Assembly: GCA_900073065.1 (NCBI GenBank)
Contig: FJOG01000049.1
Span: 263,933-327,932 of the forward strand
From: Phialocephala subalpina
Lineage: Eukaryota; Ascomycota; Leotiomycetes; Helotiales; Mollisiaceae
Reading direction: 5' to 3'
Length of the DNA: 64,000 nucleotides
Shown here: in pieces, positions 24,561 to 36,048 of the stretch
Layout: every line of letters begins with the position of its first letter
Numbering within the stretch: position 1 is the first letter of the stretch
Notes under the pieces: generated by a model
Seen by the model: only the letters and a program-made list of their open reading frames with translations
Told to the model about the DNA's origin: nothing
The model's database searches: none
Program-made: the position numbers and the translations under genes

Positions 24561-25080
24561 TTTGATGATATCGTTGGATCAAAACACCAAAGGGTTATCC
24601 CAAATGAGAGTGATTTATAGAAGAACATGTTGCCAACTACCTTCCACTTACAATACTTCGGCTCGTGCTTTGATCCTAGGTTCGGTGCTTCGGGTCTCGG
24701 AACTTGGGGGAAACTGCTCCTAGTTCGGTGGTTAGATGGCTTGAAAGTTGTGCAACAATCATGGAGCGAATTCGTGGAAATAAATCCCAAGAAGTAGGTC
24801 AGTAGAGCCTAGGGAGTTACGAATCACGCAGTAGATGCTACACGAAGCTAGGATTTGAGGAGAGCCGAATTCCCGTGAATGGGTTTGGAGGGCTGTCGGG
24901 ATGATGGATCATCTTCGGGGTCTAGAAGGGTCAAAAATTGCGCGCAGATCTCCTTCAAGATCTTCCTTCGCTTAACTAAAATAAAATAAGATTCCCAGGT
25001 CACCAATCACCAAGATTATACGATTTACCCATCACTTCAGGACTGCGTTGACATTTAAGTTGAAGTCCCAGCGAACATAT
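24561..25080. other. Intergenic, no gene seen
   Basis: About 520 bp of hydrolase promoter and flank of the MFS pseudogene. Nothing else was recognised. Confidence 0.4.
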
Positions 25081-25109
25081 CCGATCAAACCTCGTCAACC
25101 AAGCCAGCA

Positions 25110-26490
25110 GCAATAGTACACGAACCTATGCAGATCAAAAATTGCCTGTACTTGCTGAAGAAGAAGAAGGACGACAGGGTTGGCTCTGTGTTACAGGCTC
25201 TTTCTGTTGTCTTTTCTGTACTTCGGGATTTCTCAACGCGTATTTGTGCCCCGTCCGGAGAACTCGGCTTTCATTAACAAGATGTAGCATTGGAGTATTC
25301 CAAACCACATACGAGGCCTCTATACTCAGCTATTATTCCTCATCCGAGATATCCTGGATCTTTGCTGTCTAGCTTGCGCTAATGTGGGCGCCTGGCACCA
25401 TCTTTGCCCGGCTTCTTGACACGTATGGACCAGGACGAGTCTTGTTCCCATGCAGCGCGCTGTGCGTGTTTTCACTGTGCATCACCAGTCTCGGCACCGA
25501 GTACTCTCCCATATTCTTAGCGCCGGGCATTGTATTCGGGGTCGGGGCTGGGGATATTTTCACCACGGCCTTGGTTTGTGTTAGATAGTGGTTCATTAGA
25601 CGACAGGGTCTCGGAGTCGGCATTACTATGTCTGGCAAGCAGTCTTGGTAATACTATTCCTCGGATCGTTTTAGCCTAAAGGCTCAGAGAGACAAAGGTA
25701 GAGTTATCTTCCCTATCTTCTTTGATAGGTCACGGCGGAAGTATGCCTGGAAAGTGCGATACTCTAAGCTGCGCTAATGATCGGGCTCCTCGCCGTTTCT
25801 TGTTTTCTTGTCAGTGCTCGCGTGCTCTAGGAGAAATGGAACCATAACATGAAATGGCTTGGCGCTGGTTTGTTTAGAGAAGTGCCGTTTGGTTTGTATA
25901 CTATAGGCTCCTTTTCCGTCATGTCTGTGCAACCTGTGTGGTGACAGTGCTTGATACTGACAGTGCCAAGGTGGGGACTCTGGGCACTATTTGACTATCT
26001 CCCAAGCATGGCCCAGAGTACTGGCTTCTCAACTTCCCCTCTATCTATATCTATAATCAAGTCAGTTTCTCCCTCTATCTGTTGCCCATCAAGAAAAGAA
26101 ATAATCGGTCTACAGTGCCACTTCCTTACCAGGTCGAATTATTCCTCCTTATATTGGAGACAAGATTAGGGATTTCAATGTGATTACTGCTACAACCTTT
26201 CTAACTGAACTATTCATGCCCTATCTCTGGCTGCCCTTCGACTACCGTCACTCTCACGCTGGCATGATCACCTTCGCCCGCCGTACGGATTTGTTGGTGG
26301 GGCATACATCTTGCTAATACTTCCATGCGTTGCAAAGGCTGGCAGTATCGAGACTCTTGAACAGCGATTTGGCACTTTCCAACTGGCTGTCTCACTGGAC
26401 TTCCTATACTCGGTGGGATTTTGGCGCGACAACACAACTGTAATTTCTCAGGGCTGCAGATATTTGCTATCAGCTCTGTATTCATCGGTA
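25110..26490 (+). pseudogene. MFS monocarboxylate-transporter-like pseudogene
   Basis: The reading pieces match fungal monocarboxylate-type MFS transporters in order: GRQGWLCVTGSFCCLFC, IGVFQTTYEASILSYYSSSE after an intron, [61 protein letters not shown], then C-terminal pieces GRIIPPYIGDK-like and GFVGGAYILLILPCVAKAGSIE. In-frame stops sit after FAV and after VCVR, where CAG-to-TAG explains both, and further frameshifts follow. It therefore encodes no transporter now. The pattern of C-to-T change fits RIP or old drift. Confidence 0.8.
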
Positions 26491-26689
26491 CGGCTATGAA
26501 ATTAGTATCTACATTCTTGCGTAGCAGGCTCGATAAGACCTGGAAGGCGTGATATATAGTTCTAGTGTAGAATGATCAGGAAGTCCCTCGAGTTCAGTCC
26601 CAGTAGTCAATGTTGTAGTCAAGAGTTTTGATATAAAATACCGCATGTTTCATTGAATCAGTTAGTTATATTGCAAGTCCCTCGGATTT

Positions 26690-27080
26690 CTCTCTCTGTA
26701 AACTAGCACAGGTCAGCCAGGAGAGGAAGTAGGGCTACAAATGGCCAGATAACAAGTCGTATTTCCTCGAGCGGGGAACGAACTCTCAATGGCGTCGAGA
26801 GAACACATCTCTTGAAAAGCCTCCAGATCCTTCACTTGCTTTCCCATAATGAGCGCCAATTCGATCTCATAATGCAAATCTGCCGCCCTTTGGTCTTATC
26901 ACCGATCCAGCCCCGGGAGGAAGAATTGAGGATGGGGGGTTTAAGAAGAAGAATGGCTGCTTAGGCCACTGATTGTTCAATTCCTTAACATGGTCTCTGC
27001 AATGGGTCCTGTCAGCAGTTTGTACGACAAGAATTGCTGAAGAGAAACCCAAGTCCAAAAACCAGTATCGGAGTTTCGTA
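26690..27080 (-). pseudogene. Fumarylacetoacetate hydrolase (FAHD1/acylpyruvase-like) fragment
   Basis: On the minus strand DHVKELNNQWPKQPFFF, PPSSILPPGAGSVIRPKG and then, after a one-base frameshift near 26880, LHYEIELALIMGKQVKDLEA and MCSLDAIE match the mid-part of FAHD1-type hydrolases, including the metal-binding E-x-E of HYEIELAL. The N-terminal part and the C-terminal metal site are missing or unreadable, so this is a remnant. Intact family members hydrolyse acylpyruvates or decarboxylate oxaloacetate. Confidence 0.75.
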
Positions 27081-28276
27081 GAAGAAGATTTATGTATAAT
27101 TTTTGCTAATGTATATAACTTTTGAAGCGTTCTTGTATGAAGCCATTGATGCAATTCCACGTCTGAAGATAAGCGACATCGTTAGAGCAAGGAGGGTTTA
27201 TGATGCTACATGTAGCCGACTCTCGGACCAGCACGCAACGAAAATGGAAGGGCAGTCAATCGCGGCTTTCGACGAGTGAACGTGAGTGATACTAAAGTGG
27301 AGGATAGGAGACAAATGAAATCCCGGCCGAGTATCACCGCCAAGGCGCTCCGCTGCTTCTTGGAAATTGGAGAAGTCCCAAGCAAAAAGACCCTTGAGCT
27401 AGTTCAGCACCACGAAACTTTGTAGCTTGCAGGGGAAGAGCCTGCAACACCGAACTGTGCTGTACCGCATCTCGGTTCTTGGCATGTTATAGCATATGTT
27501 TATTCCCCTCGACGCCAGATTATCTCGAACTGGAAACGACTAAGGACGTAGTGGCGTAGCTCAGCGAGCCAATTGCAAGTCATATGAGTAGCGACCACCG
27601 AAGCCGGTATTTCGGAGTTCGGGAGTCGTTAGCGAAGAAGCGAAATAGTCTTTTCAGTCTCCTTTTGATGTGCCACATTCCAATTTAACAATTGCTACGG
27701 AAAACCGAGGCCCGATATGCACAAGTTAGGATAAACTCGACAGCCGAGAAGATAGTTTGCCAACAATGGTTGTTCTTGTCAAAGTACCTACAGTCAAACC
27801 TCTCTATAAGCATACCCTCCGGACCGAGATTTATAAGCATATATAAGAGGTATGCTTCTAATCAGGTGTAAAGCGAAAGTACTCGAGAGACGAGAGAAGG
27901 TTTAGCCAATTAAGCAACACTTTGCGCATCACCGTGCCCCTTTGACATCCTTGCGTACGTCCCTTGAGGTGATCAACGGGTTCGGATGTTCGCTTGAGTA
28001 TTCGGTGCCTGCTACTTCGCACTAGAAGCAAAGTTACAATTGATACGCCGAGTAAAGTGAAAAGGAAGCCGATATTAATTACCAGTCACATGGCAACCCC
28101 TCAAGAATATCCTCGGCAGCTCACCCCGTACTCGCCATCCATATAAACCATCACAACAGCGTCACTTACAATTTTCTCAACCGTCCTCGTTCTCAATTCC
28201 TCACTTCTCTCAAACAGTTTCCTGACCACATTCGATCTCGAAAGTTCAATTAAACCAGAATTTCACCACCTCAAAA
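27081..28276. other. Gene-poor stretch
   Basis: About 1.2 kb without a recognisable gene. It holds a pogo-like transposon end (27787-27867) and, at the right side, the promoter of the VOC gene with a CATATAAACC TATA-like element near 28139 and a pyrimidine-rich 5' leader. Confidence 0.4.
27787..27867 (+). repeat. Pogo/Fot-like terminal sequence relic
   Basis: The start ACAGTCAAACCTCTCTATAA followed by ACCCTCCGGACCGAG resembles the ends of fungal pogo/Fot DNA transposons. TATAAGCATA and TATGCTT form an imperfect inverted pair inside. No second end and no transposase were found nearby, so it may be a solo remnant. Confidence 0.4.
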
Positions 28277-28980
28277 ATGATCACAGGCCTAGCCCACGTA
28301 AACCTGCTCGTCCCACCTGGAACATTCGACCAAGCCGAGGCTTTTTACGCCGGAACACTGGGAATGACGAGGGTTGCTGTTCCTGCGATGCAGAAGGATA
28401 CGCTTGCTTGGTACTCAATTTTGTTCTATTCCTTCGACCCAAGTTCCTATTTCTCCCTTCACCTATTCTCACGATCCTCGTCCGCCGTTCATCCTCGAAC
28501 TTCGGGACATATGGAGGCGAAAATGCAGAGTGCTGAATAGAAGTCAGGTTCGACATAACACACGGCGGCAAAGAAGTCCACATCGCCTTCGGCACAAACG
28601 AAGACCAGAAGTCCCCTCGACATCCCTGTTTCAAGCTTGAGTCGCCTGAAGCACTGTTGAAGCTGCAGAGCAGGGTATGGGAGCATTTTGACAGCACGTA
28701 AGATGATCCTTTAATTCTTAGAGCTGAGGTTGAAAAGGCAAGGATGCAGGAGTGCGGTGCTGATTTGAGCTTAGTGAGGCGAAAGGGAAGCCGATGGAGG
28801 CTGATAAGCCGGGTGAAAGGGACAGCGGTGAGTTTCTGCCACTTTGGATTTGGTGTGAGGACAGGTGTTTGTAATAGGAACTTGCTAACGAGTGTATATA
28901 TAGGTGAGCAAAGTTTCGAGTACCCCAAACGATTCTTTGCGAGGGATTATGCAGGAAATAGACTGGAGTTTAGTTTGTGA
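28277..28980 (+). CDS. VOC (glyoxalase/bleomycin-resistance fold) family protein
   Basis: Predicted 137 aa from four exons: 28277-28410, 28548-28697, 28775-28827, 28904-28980. It starts MITGLAHVNLLVPPG, continues QAEAFYAGTLGMTRV, and the first intron restores WFDITHGGKEVHIAFG. The end is EYPKRFFARDYAGNRLEFSL, the typical C-terminal strand of fungal VOC proteins with the conserved metal-site glutamate in RLEF. The His in GLAHVNLLV is the usual first metal ligand. Substrate unknown; members isomerise or cleave small metabolites. All intron phases agree, so the gene looks intact. Confidence 0.85.
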
Positions 28981-30206
28981 TTGTGATATTGTGGACAGTT
29001 ATAGGATTCAAAACTTGGCATTTCAGATTCGAGTAGCAGTGTTGTTGTGTGAAGATACATGTGTTGCTGACCTAGGTAATACAGAGTAATGGTCCCGAAA
29101 ATCAATCGAGGTTGTCGTCATATGATTATGATGCTTCAAGGTGAGATGCAAACTCGACCATTGAGATGTGAGAATCGGCGTAATGCTGCGTTATTAAAAC
29201 AGACCTCACATATTTGCACACTGTATTATGGTGATGCTTCGAAACGAGCTAGTTGGGTTGAAACTCGAAGTCTAAAATGCGAATAAGAGGCAAGCCGGCA
29301 GAAGTACCGACGGCTGTGGACAAAACTCATCGTATTCGTCTCCCGTATGTATCGCATGGCTCAGCAGTTCCGGAGAGCTGTCTTAGGGATACGACTCACA
29401 AAGGGACAGCTTAAGCACCTGAAAGCCGTCTGGACAGATCCTTCCCTCGATACTCCGGCTACGACCGATGCGGTAAATACAACCCAGCCGCGGACTATGA
29501 GTAGGGTTGTAGCAGTAGCTCTGACGACGAAGAGGAAGAGGAAGGTGAGGAGAGGGAGGAAAATGAGGAGGGGGAGGAAGGGGAGGACTTAGGAGAGGTG
29601 AACCATACTAGGCTAACCCGAGGAATTCTGTCGTTCTGGCGCAAATGGTTTACCACCCCTCCAAGCACCAGCTCCCCGATTATTGTCCTCTCTGCGTATG
29701 CATGACCCTCTATATTGTATATCAGTTTGTAAGAATTGAAATGTGAAAATCGCGGAGAACGTGAAGTGTGACGAAACTAACTGTTGAAACCGCCGAGGAC
29801 ATGGAAGGCAAGAATCCTTGATAGAGAAACTTTCATTGTTCGGAGACTTGGACGCCAACCTCATCGTTCCGGTGTTGTTGCACCCCGTTTTCGACTGGGA
29901 GTTTCTGATTCTAGCGGGCTGCGAAGGTTTTGCGGCTAAAGCGATGCTATTTCGGTCACCATTTTGTGAAGGAATAGTTGAGAATTCTGATTGAATTGAT
30001 CGGTATTGAGTCCGGTTGCGAACTCTTGAATGCACCAGGCACGCAGAGGGGCCTGTGGAGAGGTCCTACAAATACTGGAGGTTTTGATGCGGCATGTATC
30101 CTGAGACGTCGGGGATTCGCTGCCAGTGCTCGATAACCTGATTTTGCAGTTTGAGAATCTGTAGCTAGCTTGCAATAATCCAAAGGTTTGCCAGGACCCA
30201 GACTTC
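28981..30206. other. Gene-poor stretch
   Basis: About 1.2 kb. A purine-rich low-complexity segment (29527-29590) gives Arg/Lys/Gly-rich translation without family features. No gene or repeat was recognised. The lost N-terminal half of the cytochrome P450 to the right was sought here and not found. Confidence 0.4.
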
Positions 30207-31237
30207 TTGCTCTATCTCATCTTCGCAGACCGTTTCTTGTGGTTTTCGAGTATCCAATTCTGTCGTGTAAAAGCAGTGGACCAGAAGACGAACTGTTTCC
30301 TTGTCTTTCCCGTGCAGTCGATAGCTCTAGATATTGTGATCCGTCGCCGAGAGAAGAATATCAATAAAGATTCATTCATGGATCGCGTCTTGGACCAGAA
30401 TGAGAAGCTGGAGTTCAACCGCCATCAGCTGTACTTTCTCGGCGGGGTGATTATGGAGGGTAGAAGCGACACAAGTTCATCGATGATCATTAATTTCATT
30501 CATGCGATGACGAGGTGGCCGGAAGTCATGAAGAAGGCACAGGCGGAGATTGGTAAAGTTGTTGGAGAGGATAGGACCCCGGGGTGGGAAGATTATAAGA
30601 ATTTGCCGTATGTGGCTGCCACTGTGAAGAAGACGATGAGATGGAGACCAGTTGCTCAACTTGCTTTCCCTCATTGTTTGCAGGAAGGTATGTCCACCCA
30701 ACTCTGATGTGCGGGATAGAAGCTTGCTAAAGAATAACAGATGATTGGAGCAACTCCCTTCCCAAAGGCACGATTGTTATGATCAATGCCTGGGGGCTGC
30801 ATCACGACGAGAAACGCTTCCCTAACCCAGAAGCCTTCGATCCAGATCACCATATCCGTGTTACGAAGCTCGCACTTGAACTTTCAGCTGCAGCAGACTT
30901 TGAAGCGAGAGATCATTATGGGTATGGATCAGGGAGAAGACTTTGTCCTGGAATCCATCTTGCTGAAAGGAATTTTTTCTTGGGAATGGCGAAGCTGCTG
31001 TGGGGTTTCAACATTACTCCCGGTCGAGATGACAATGGGCGAGTAAGGAAGAGTGAAGAAGTTGAGGTCGATCCCATTCGAGCTTACAGTGAGGGGTTAA
31101 CAGTTTGCGCACATCCATTTAACTGTGAATTCGTGGTCGGAAGCAAGAAGCGAAAGGAGACAATTCTCAAGGAGTGTGAGAGCGCTGAGCTGGATGTCTT
31201 CTCGAAGTACCAGTCAGGCTTGGAAATTCCATCCATT
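30207..31237 (+). pseudogene. Cytochrome P450 remnant (C-terminal half)
   Basis: Only the region from before the I helix to the C-terminus is readable: GGVIMEGRSDTSSSMI (I helix), WPEVMKKAQAEIGKVVGEDR, LPYVAATVKKTMRWRPV, then after an intron (30688-30740) INAWGLHHDEKRFPNPEAFDPD and the heme loop YGSGRRLCPG. The usual K-helix ExxR is KxxR here (KKTMR), which a G-to-A change explains, and that glutamate is essential in P450s. About 280 N-terminal residues with the membrane anchor are missing, and the frame runs past the expected end into antisense of the next gene. Fungal CYP monooxygenase origin is clear; function is lost. Confidence 0.8.
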
Positions 31238-32899
31238 TCATGCCAAAACTTGCTTCCACTTCACCACAAACTCTTCCGCCGCTTTCAGATACCTGTCAAT
31301 ATGCTCCTCTTTCAGCTCAAGATTCAGGGCCATGAACCCTCTCTGCGCCATGTAGATCCCATGGTCGAGCATATGATGCCAGTACAGCGCCTTCAAACTC
31401 ATCTCGCATTCTCCCGAGAAATGAACGCAGAGCATACTTCCCTTGCCCGTAACCCACATATGGTTCTTCGCCTTCCCACCGGACTCATGCCGTTGCAGTT
31501 CAGCAACAACGCCGCTCGCGAGAGAGGGTTCTGATTCTAAGCCTGTGAATGGAGACTCAAGTTCATTCTTCTCGGGAGAAATACCAGCCTTGTTTTTCGC
31601 AGGAGGATGAACTCCATGCTTCTTCAACACTGCTTCGAGACCCGTTCTCAAACTCTCTCCTAAATCATTGAGTCTTTTCACTTCAGACTCAGTGTAGATA
31701 TCCATTCCCGCACATCCAGCGGCCATGGTGACGATATTGTTGTTAAATGTTCCAGAATGGCCGAGAATACCAACTTGAGGGTCGAAGAGACTCATGATTC
31801 CATCATCTTTTCGTCCTCCGAATGCACCAAAGGTCATTCCTCCACCGACCCACTTGCCCAGTGTGACGAGATCCGGTCGAAGGCCGAGTTCTGAGGAGGA
31901 GCCGTGGTAGGAGAGGCGGGAGGTCATGACTTCATCGACGATGAAGACAGCGTTGAGTTCGTTTGCTGTCTTGTTTAGGAATTGTAGGAAGTCTTTGTGT
32001 CCAACGATGCAGCCACCACTTCCCTGGACACACTCGACTATGATCGCTGCTAATGAGTTTTTTGGAAGACTGGCAATGACCTCCTTAGTACCTTGGATAT
32101 CGTTGTAGGGTGCGAACACGAAGTCATGTGGCAGGTTGACATTCACGTCCTTGAGAGGGAATGGGAAGGAGATTGTGCCTCCATGATAGCCGTTCTTGAA
32201 TGCAAGGATTTTCTGGCGGCCTGTCACGACGAGTGCTGCAGCGAGGGCCATTGTATTTGATTCAGTCCCCGAGTTTGTAAATCTAACGAGCTCGATACCG
32301 GAGGGTGAGAAACGTTCAGTTACCTAGGGAATGTCAGTCGTGTCGCTCACTTGAGCCCCCTTTTCAAAATTTGGAGTGGGATTTGACCAAGATACCGCTT
32401 AAAGGAGCGAGCCACATACTTTTCGTGCCAACTGCCTTTCATAAATATTTGGACCACCATAGTTCCACCCCTTCTTCATGCCTTCTAAGACTGCAACTGC
32501 AATTTTCTCATTTGAGTGACCATAGATTCCGGCTGTATACTCGCCGAGGAAGTCCACATATTTCCTGCCATCGAAACTCGTCAACTCACATCCCTGTCCG
32601 TCAACTACCAAATGTTAATTCGGTACCAAGTACATGCCTAGAGTCGAAAGTCTTCACTTACTAAAGGTCAAGGGAAATGGGCTGGCATGGAGGACTGTCC
32701 GAGTATTTCCGCCGGGAAAATCATGACACGCCTCCTCGTGAGCTTTGTGACTTAGAATGTTCGAAGCGATATATCGCTCCTGAACAGTGCTTAGAGCGGC
32801 AAGAAGAGGATCATCCGAAGACCCGGGAGATGGTAAGAGTTTTTCGGAGTCGGTTCGGAAGATCGGGCCAAAAGTGGGAGCGCGTTTGTGGTGCATCAT
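31238..32899 (-). CDS. Class-III PLP-dependent aminotransferase (GSA-aminomutase-like)
   Basis: Predicted 502 aa; exons 32899-32662, 32604-32420, 32323-31238 join in frame. N-terminus MMHHKRAPTFGP. Motifs in order: DGQGCELTSFDGRKYVDFLG, GIYGHSNEKI, FTNSGTESNTMALAAAL (PLP phosphate site), NGYHGGT, IIVECVQGSGG, FIVDEVMTSRLSYHG (Asp that binds the pyridine N), and TLGKWVGGGMTFGAFGG with the Schiff-base lysine. It resembles glutamate-1-semialdehyde aminomutase-type enzymes that fungi use on other amino donors. Flanked by a P450 remnant and an FMO, it may belong to a decaying secondary-metabolite cluster. It looks intact. Confidence 0.9.
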
Positions 32900-33249
32900 G
32901 ACAAAATATCAAATAAATGACAATGAAGAGGTGCAACTCAAGGGAATTTGAATGAAAAGTCAAAATATCCCAACATAAGATGTGAGTTTTATGCTTCGCA
33001 AAGGTGGTACACAGATGTGCTGAGTAAGAGCTATGCGTGCCTAGCTCTCGGCTGTGCTGCCATTCATTGCGTTCCGAAACAGAAGCCGAGCCGGTATCGG
33101 CCTCGTCAGAGCCCGCCTTGTCCTGGAGACCGTCACGTTTATAATTGAGACTACATTCCGGGTAAACAATATGCGTTCATATGATCCCTCAAGACACTTC
33201 TCATGATCCTCACAACTTTGCTTTTTTCATCCGTTAATCTAACGAACAC
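32900..33249. other. Intergenic region
   Basis: The 350 bp upstream of the aminotransferase hold its promoter and the 3' side of the FMO locus. No gene, RNA or repeat was recognised. Confidence 0.4.
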
Positions 33250-35346
33250 TCACCCGACTGGCAAGAACTTCCCAAGAAATTGCAAGCCACCCGAAACATT
33301 GAGTAGGCAAAGTGAGAGTAGGCAGCCAATCACTGCCTTTCCCCAATTCCGTGCCAACATCCCGAAAAGGCCCCTCCAAAACTTCAAAATCTCATCAACA
33401 ACCCAAAGCAAAGCACTCAAGCTGCCAAAGAGCAGAATCGGGATGACGGACAATGTTACATGTCCAAAGAAGCCTCGTCTTCTAGTGACAGTCTCCCAGA
33501 TTTCAGTGTGCATGATCTCCTTAGCTCCTTCCCACCTCCAAGGCCCTACGAGCCTGAACTTGGTATTGACTTGTGCACTTAACGCCCAGCACAGAGTCAT
33601 CTTCCATCCCATTGGCAGAATCTCTGAGATTGATGGTGTAGAGCCAGTATCTAGGGCGAGTTGGTAGACATAAGACTCGTGGTCCACGCCGTATGTGACG
33701 CGGCTGTTGGAAGGGCCTTGGAGACGGTAGTGGGATTATTTTTTCAGAGGATGAGGTAGAGCGCTTATGAGTTGGCATACCCAGAGTTGGGATTGCATTT
33801 CGGAGAGAGGGGCGAATCCACCTGCCACGGGTCAGCTCATTCCAGGATCATGGAGATTGAGGGAGAATGAGGACGGATGTAAGATTACCAAAACTGGGAC
33901 GGACAAAGCCGATGAACGCCACGCTCTCATCCCCTTCTTTCCAAATAGCTCTCATGTTTGCATCTCGTGGCATTGAATAAGATTCGCCACCTAAGAAAGG
34001 GAAAGACTGTTTGTATCTAGTAGCAAGAATCACTATGTCGGGCTTGACGACTTTCTTTCTCATTACTTCAGCTTCTGGCCTGCCATTTTCCACAAAGTGA
34101 ACAACACCGTTCTCGTTAATCCTTTCAGGCCAAGGAGCAAGGTCAATCTTGCGGCCGCCAGTTTCGGCAAGTGGTACTTGAGCCACGTAAGATCGAAGGG
34201 TATTGAGAATAGAGGTCTTGCGATACTGTTGGGTAATATAAGGCATGACCTTTGCTGATTTTATGAAGAAGACTGAGGACTATATCGAGATTAGTACAGC
34301 AAAGATCCCCAAACAACCAACAAGAGAAGGGGCAACCCACTTTTCTTAGCGTGACATCTCTGGGGCGAGATCTCACCAACCCATTGATCGAATCCATTCT
34401 TCGTCCCAGACACGAGCCAAGGAGTCCATTTGACGAATCTATCATAATACCACCATGGTAAATCGGAGTTCTTGAGCCAGGGGTGGACATATGCCGTGTC
34501 GAAGAGACTCGCAGCTCCGACATCGATCGGAATGTTGCCTCTTGGGGTGACCTTGGGTTTCATCCCAAACCAGAAAGGTTCTGGGGCACGCTGTACACAT
34601 TAGCAAAGTCATTTCGGAGGGATGTGATGGGAACTCTCTTACTTTGGAAGCACACAAGAAGCCATCGCGATGGCAGAGTGTGACGGATTTGGTGTTCGCC
34701 GTGACAGCTAGGTATGCCATATCCATTCCAGTTTCACCACTTCCAACGATCATGATATCTTTACCCTCACCAAATTGCCTTCGTTCCTTTAGCAGAGAAG
34801 AATGCATTGACACTGGCACATTCTCCATGCCATCGATATGCAAGATGTTCGGCGTATGATGCAACCCAGAACAGAGAGCAATTGCATCGACATGCCATTC
34901 CCATTGTACACCATATTTCAAGTATTGAACAATATGACCAACACCACCGACGCCACGTTCGATCTTGGTGACTGCAGTCTGCAGATTGATATGTGGCCAA
35001 AGATTGAAATGAGTGCAATAGGCTTCAAGGTAAGAGACATATTCCGTGGTAGCCAGAAAGTCCGGCGATCCTGGAGGGCATCGATAGTCTGAAAAAGTGG
35101 TAAGGTATCGAGAAGAAACTAACTGTGATGCCGTCAGAAGATGCTCAGAACATTTGAATGAAAGTTCTGGGACGGTCTCACTTCAGCTTCTTCATAGTCA
35201 TGGTGTTTGAACTTGCCACCGATGGAGTCTTCGAGTTCGAAAAGCCTGGCTTCGATGGCGTCCGTAGAAAAGAATTCATGTGCTGTGACGAGGTGTTTGA
35301 GCGCGACAAGGCCAGAAGGCCCACCACCAATTACGGCGACTTTCAT
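33250..35346 (-). pseudogene. Flavin-containing monooxygenase with premature stop
   Basis: Start ATG 35346. Exons 35346-35182, 35122-34643, 34590-34341, 34272-33889 and 33821 onward join in frame. FAD motif VAVIGGGPSGLVALKHL, second Rossmann motif IMIVGSGETGMDMAYLA, and an ILATRY motif of FMO-like enzymes. After PLSEMQSQLWV the frame meets TAA at 33738-33736, then continues open as HYRLQGPSNSRVTYGVDHES and a C-terminal hydrophobic tail to 33250. Without that stop the protein would be 616 aa; with it, 454. The downstream part is still well conserved, so the lesion is recent, or a sequencing error. The enzyme would oxidise a small N- or S-compound or act as a Baeyer-Villiger enzyme. Confidence 0.8.
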
Positions 35347-36048
35347 GATGTGAAGAGATTTCGAATGTACCAAAATGGAGTTAAAACACCGAGTGAGATA
35401 TGTGAAAAGAGAGCGAGCATTGTGGGTTTTCTATGATAGTTTAGCCATCTATCCTCGGAGGCCTATGAGAATGTTGGTGGCGTTCACCGGGCAAGGAGAA
35501 CACTCTATGGAAGTACATCTAACTCCAGTCTTTTCGACAGCAGTCTTGGGTACTAGAAATGCATTCCCCAACATGACCATCATTCCAGCTCGTTTGAGGA
35601 ACCAACAAAGCAAGATAATGCGTAGGAGAATACAGCGCACGAAGGTTTCTGGAGCACGACATGAATGAAAGCGCCAATGTGCCATGCCTCGATCCGATAC
35701 GCCAGAAAGCGTAGCCACCTCCGCCATCAAGCCATTGCACCTGCGCAGCTGCCCAAAATGAGAGGCATAGAATTCCCGAGAAGATTGAAGATCATGCACA
35801 AGAAGAACCTAATGTTCCACTTCAGGTGGACGGAAGAGGTCGAGGCACTTGCCGAGGAGTTGTAACAGGAAAGGAAGTCTCAGGAAGACACGGCATCATT
35901 TCCTCGATGCCACGCGACAGCACATGGAGACCACAGGAACTTGCGGGATCCGGCTACAACTACATTTGATGGAAAAGTGACCACAATGAGTTGTGATCGC
36001 GAGTCAATACTCGTTGTTTCCAATACTAATTACACGAAGCTCGAAGGC
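35347..36048. other. Intergenic, no gene seen
   Basis: About 700 bp. Minus-strand open stretches of up to 116 codons (35799-35449) have no family resemblance. It contains the FMO promoter and the 3' flank of the bromodomain gene. Confidence 0.35.

Noticed and set aside
29347..29592. Arg/Lys/Gly-rich 81-codon frame
   Set aside because: Low-complexity purine run; no domain or splice support.
35449..35799. 116-codon minus-strand frame near the FMO start
   Set aside because: Composition and predicted protein show no family pattern; likely chance.
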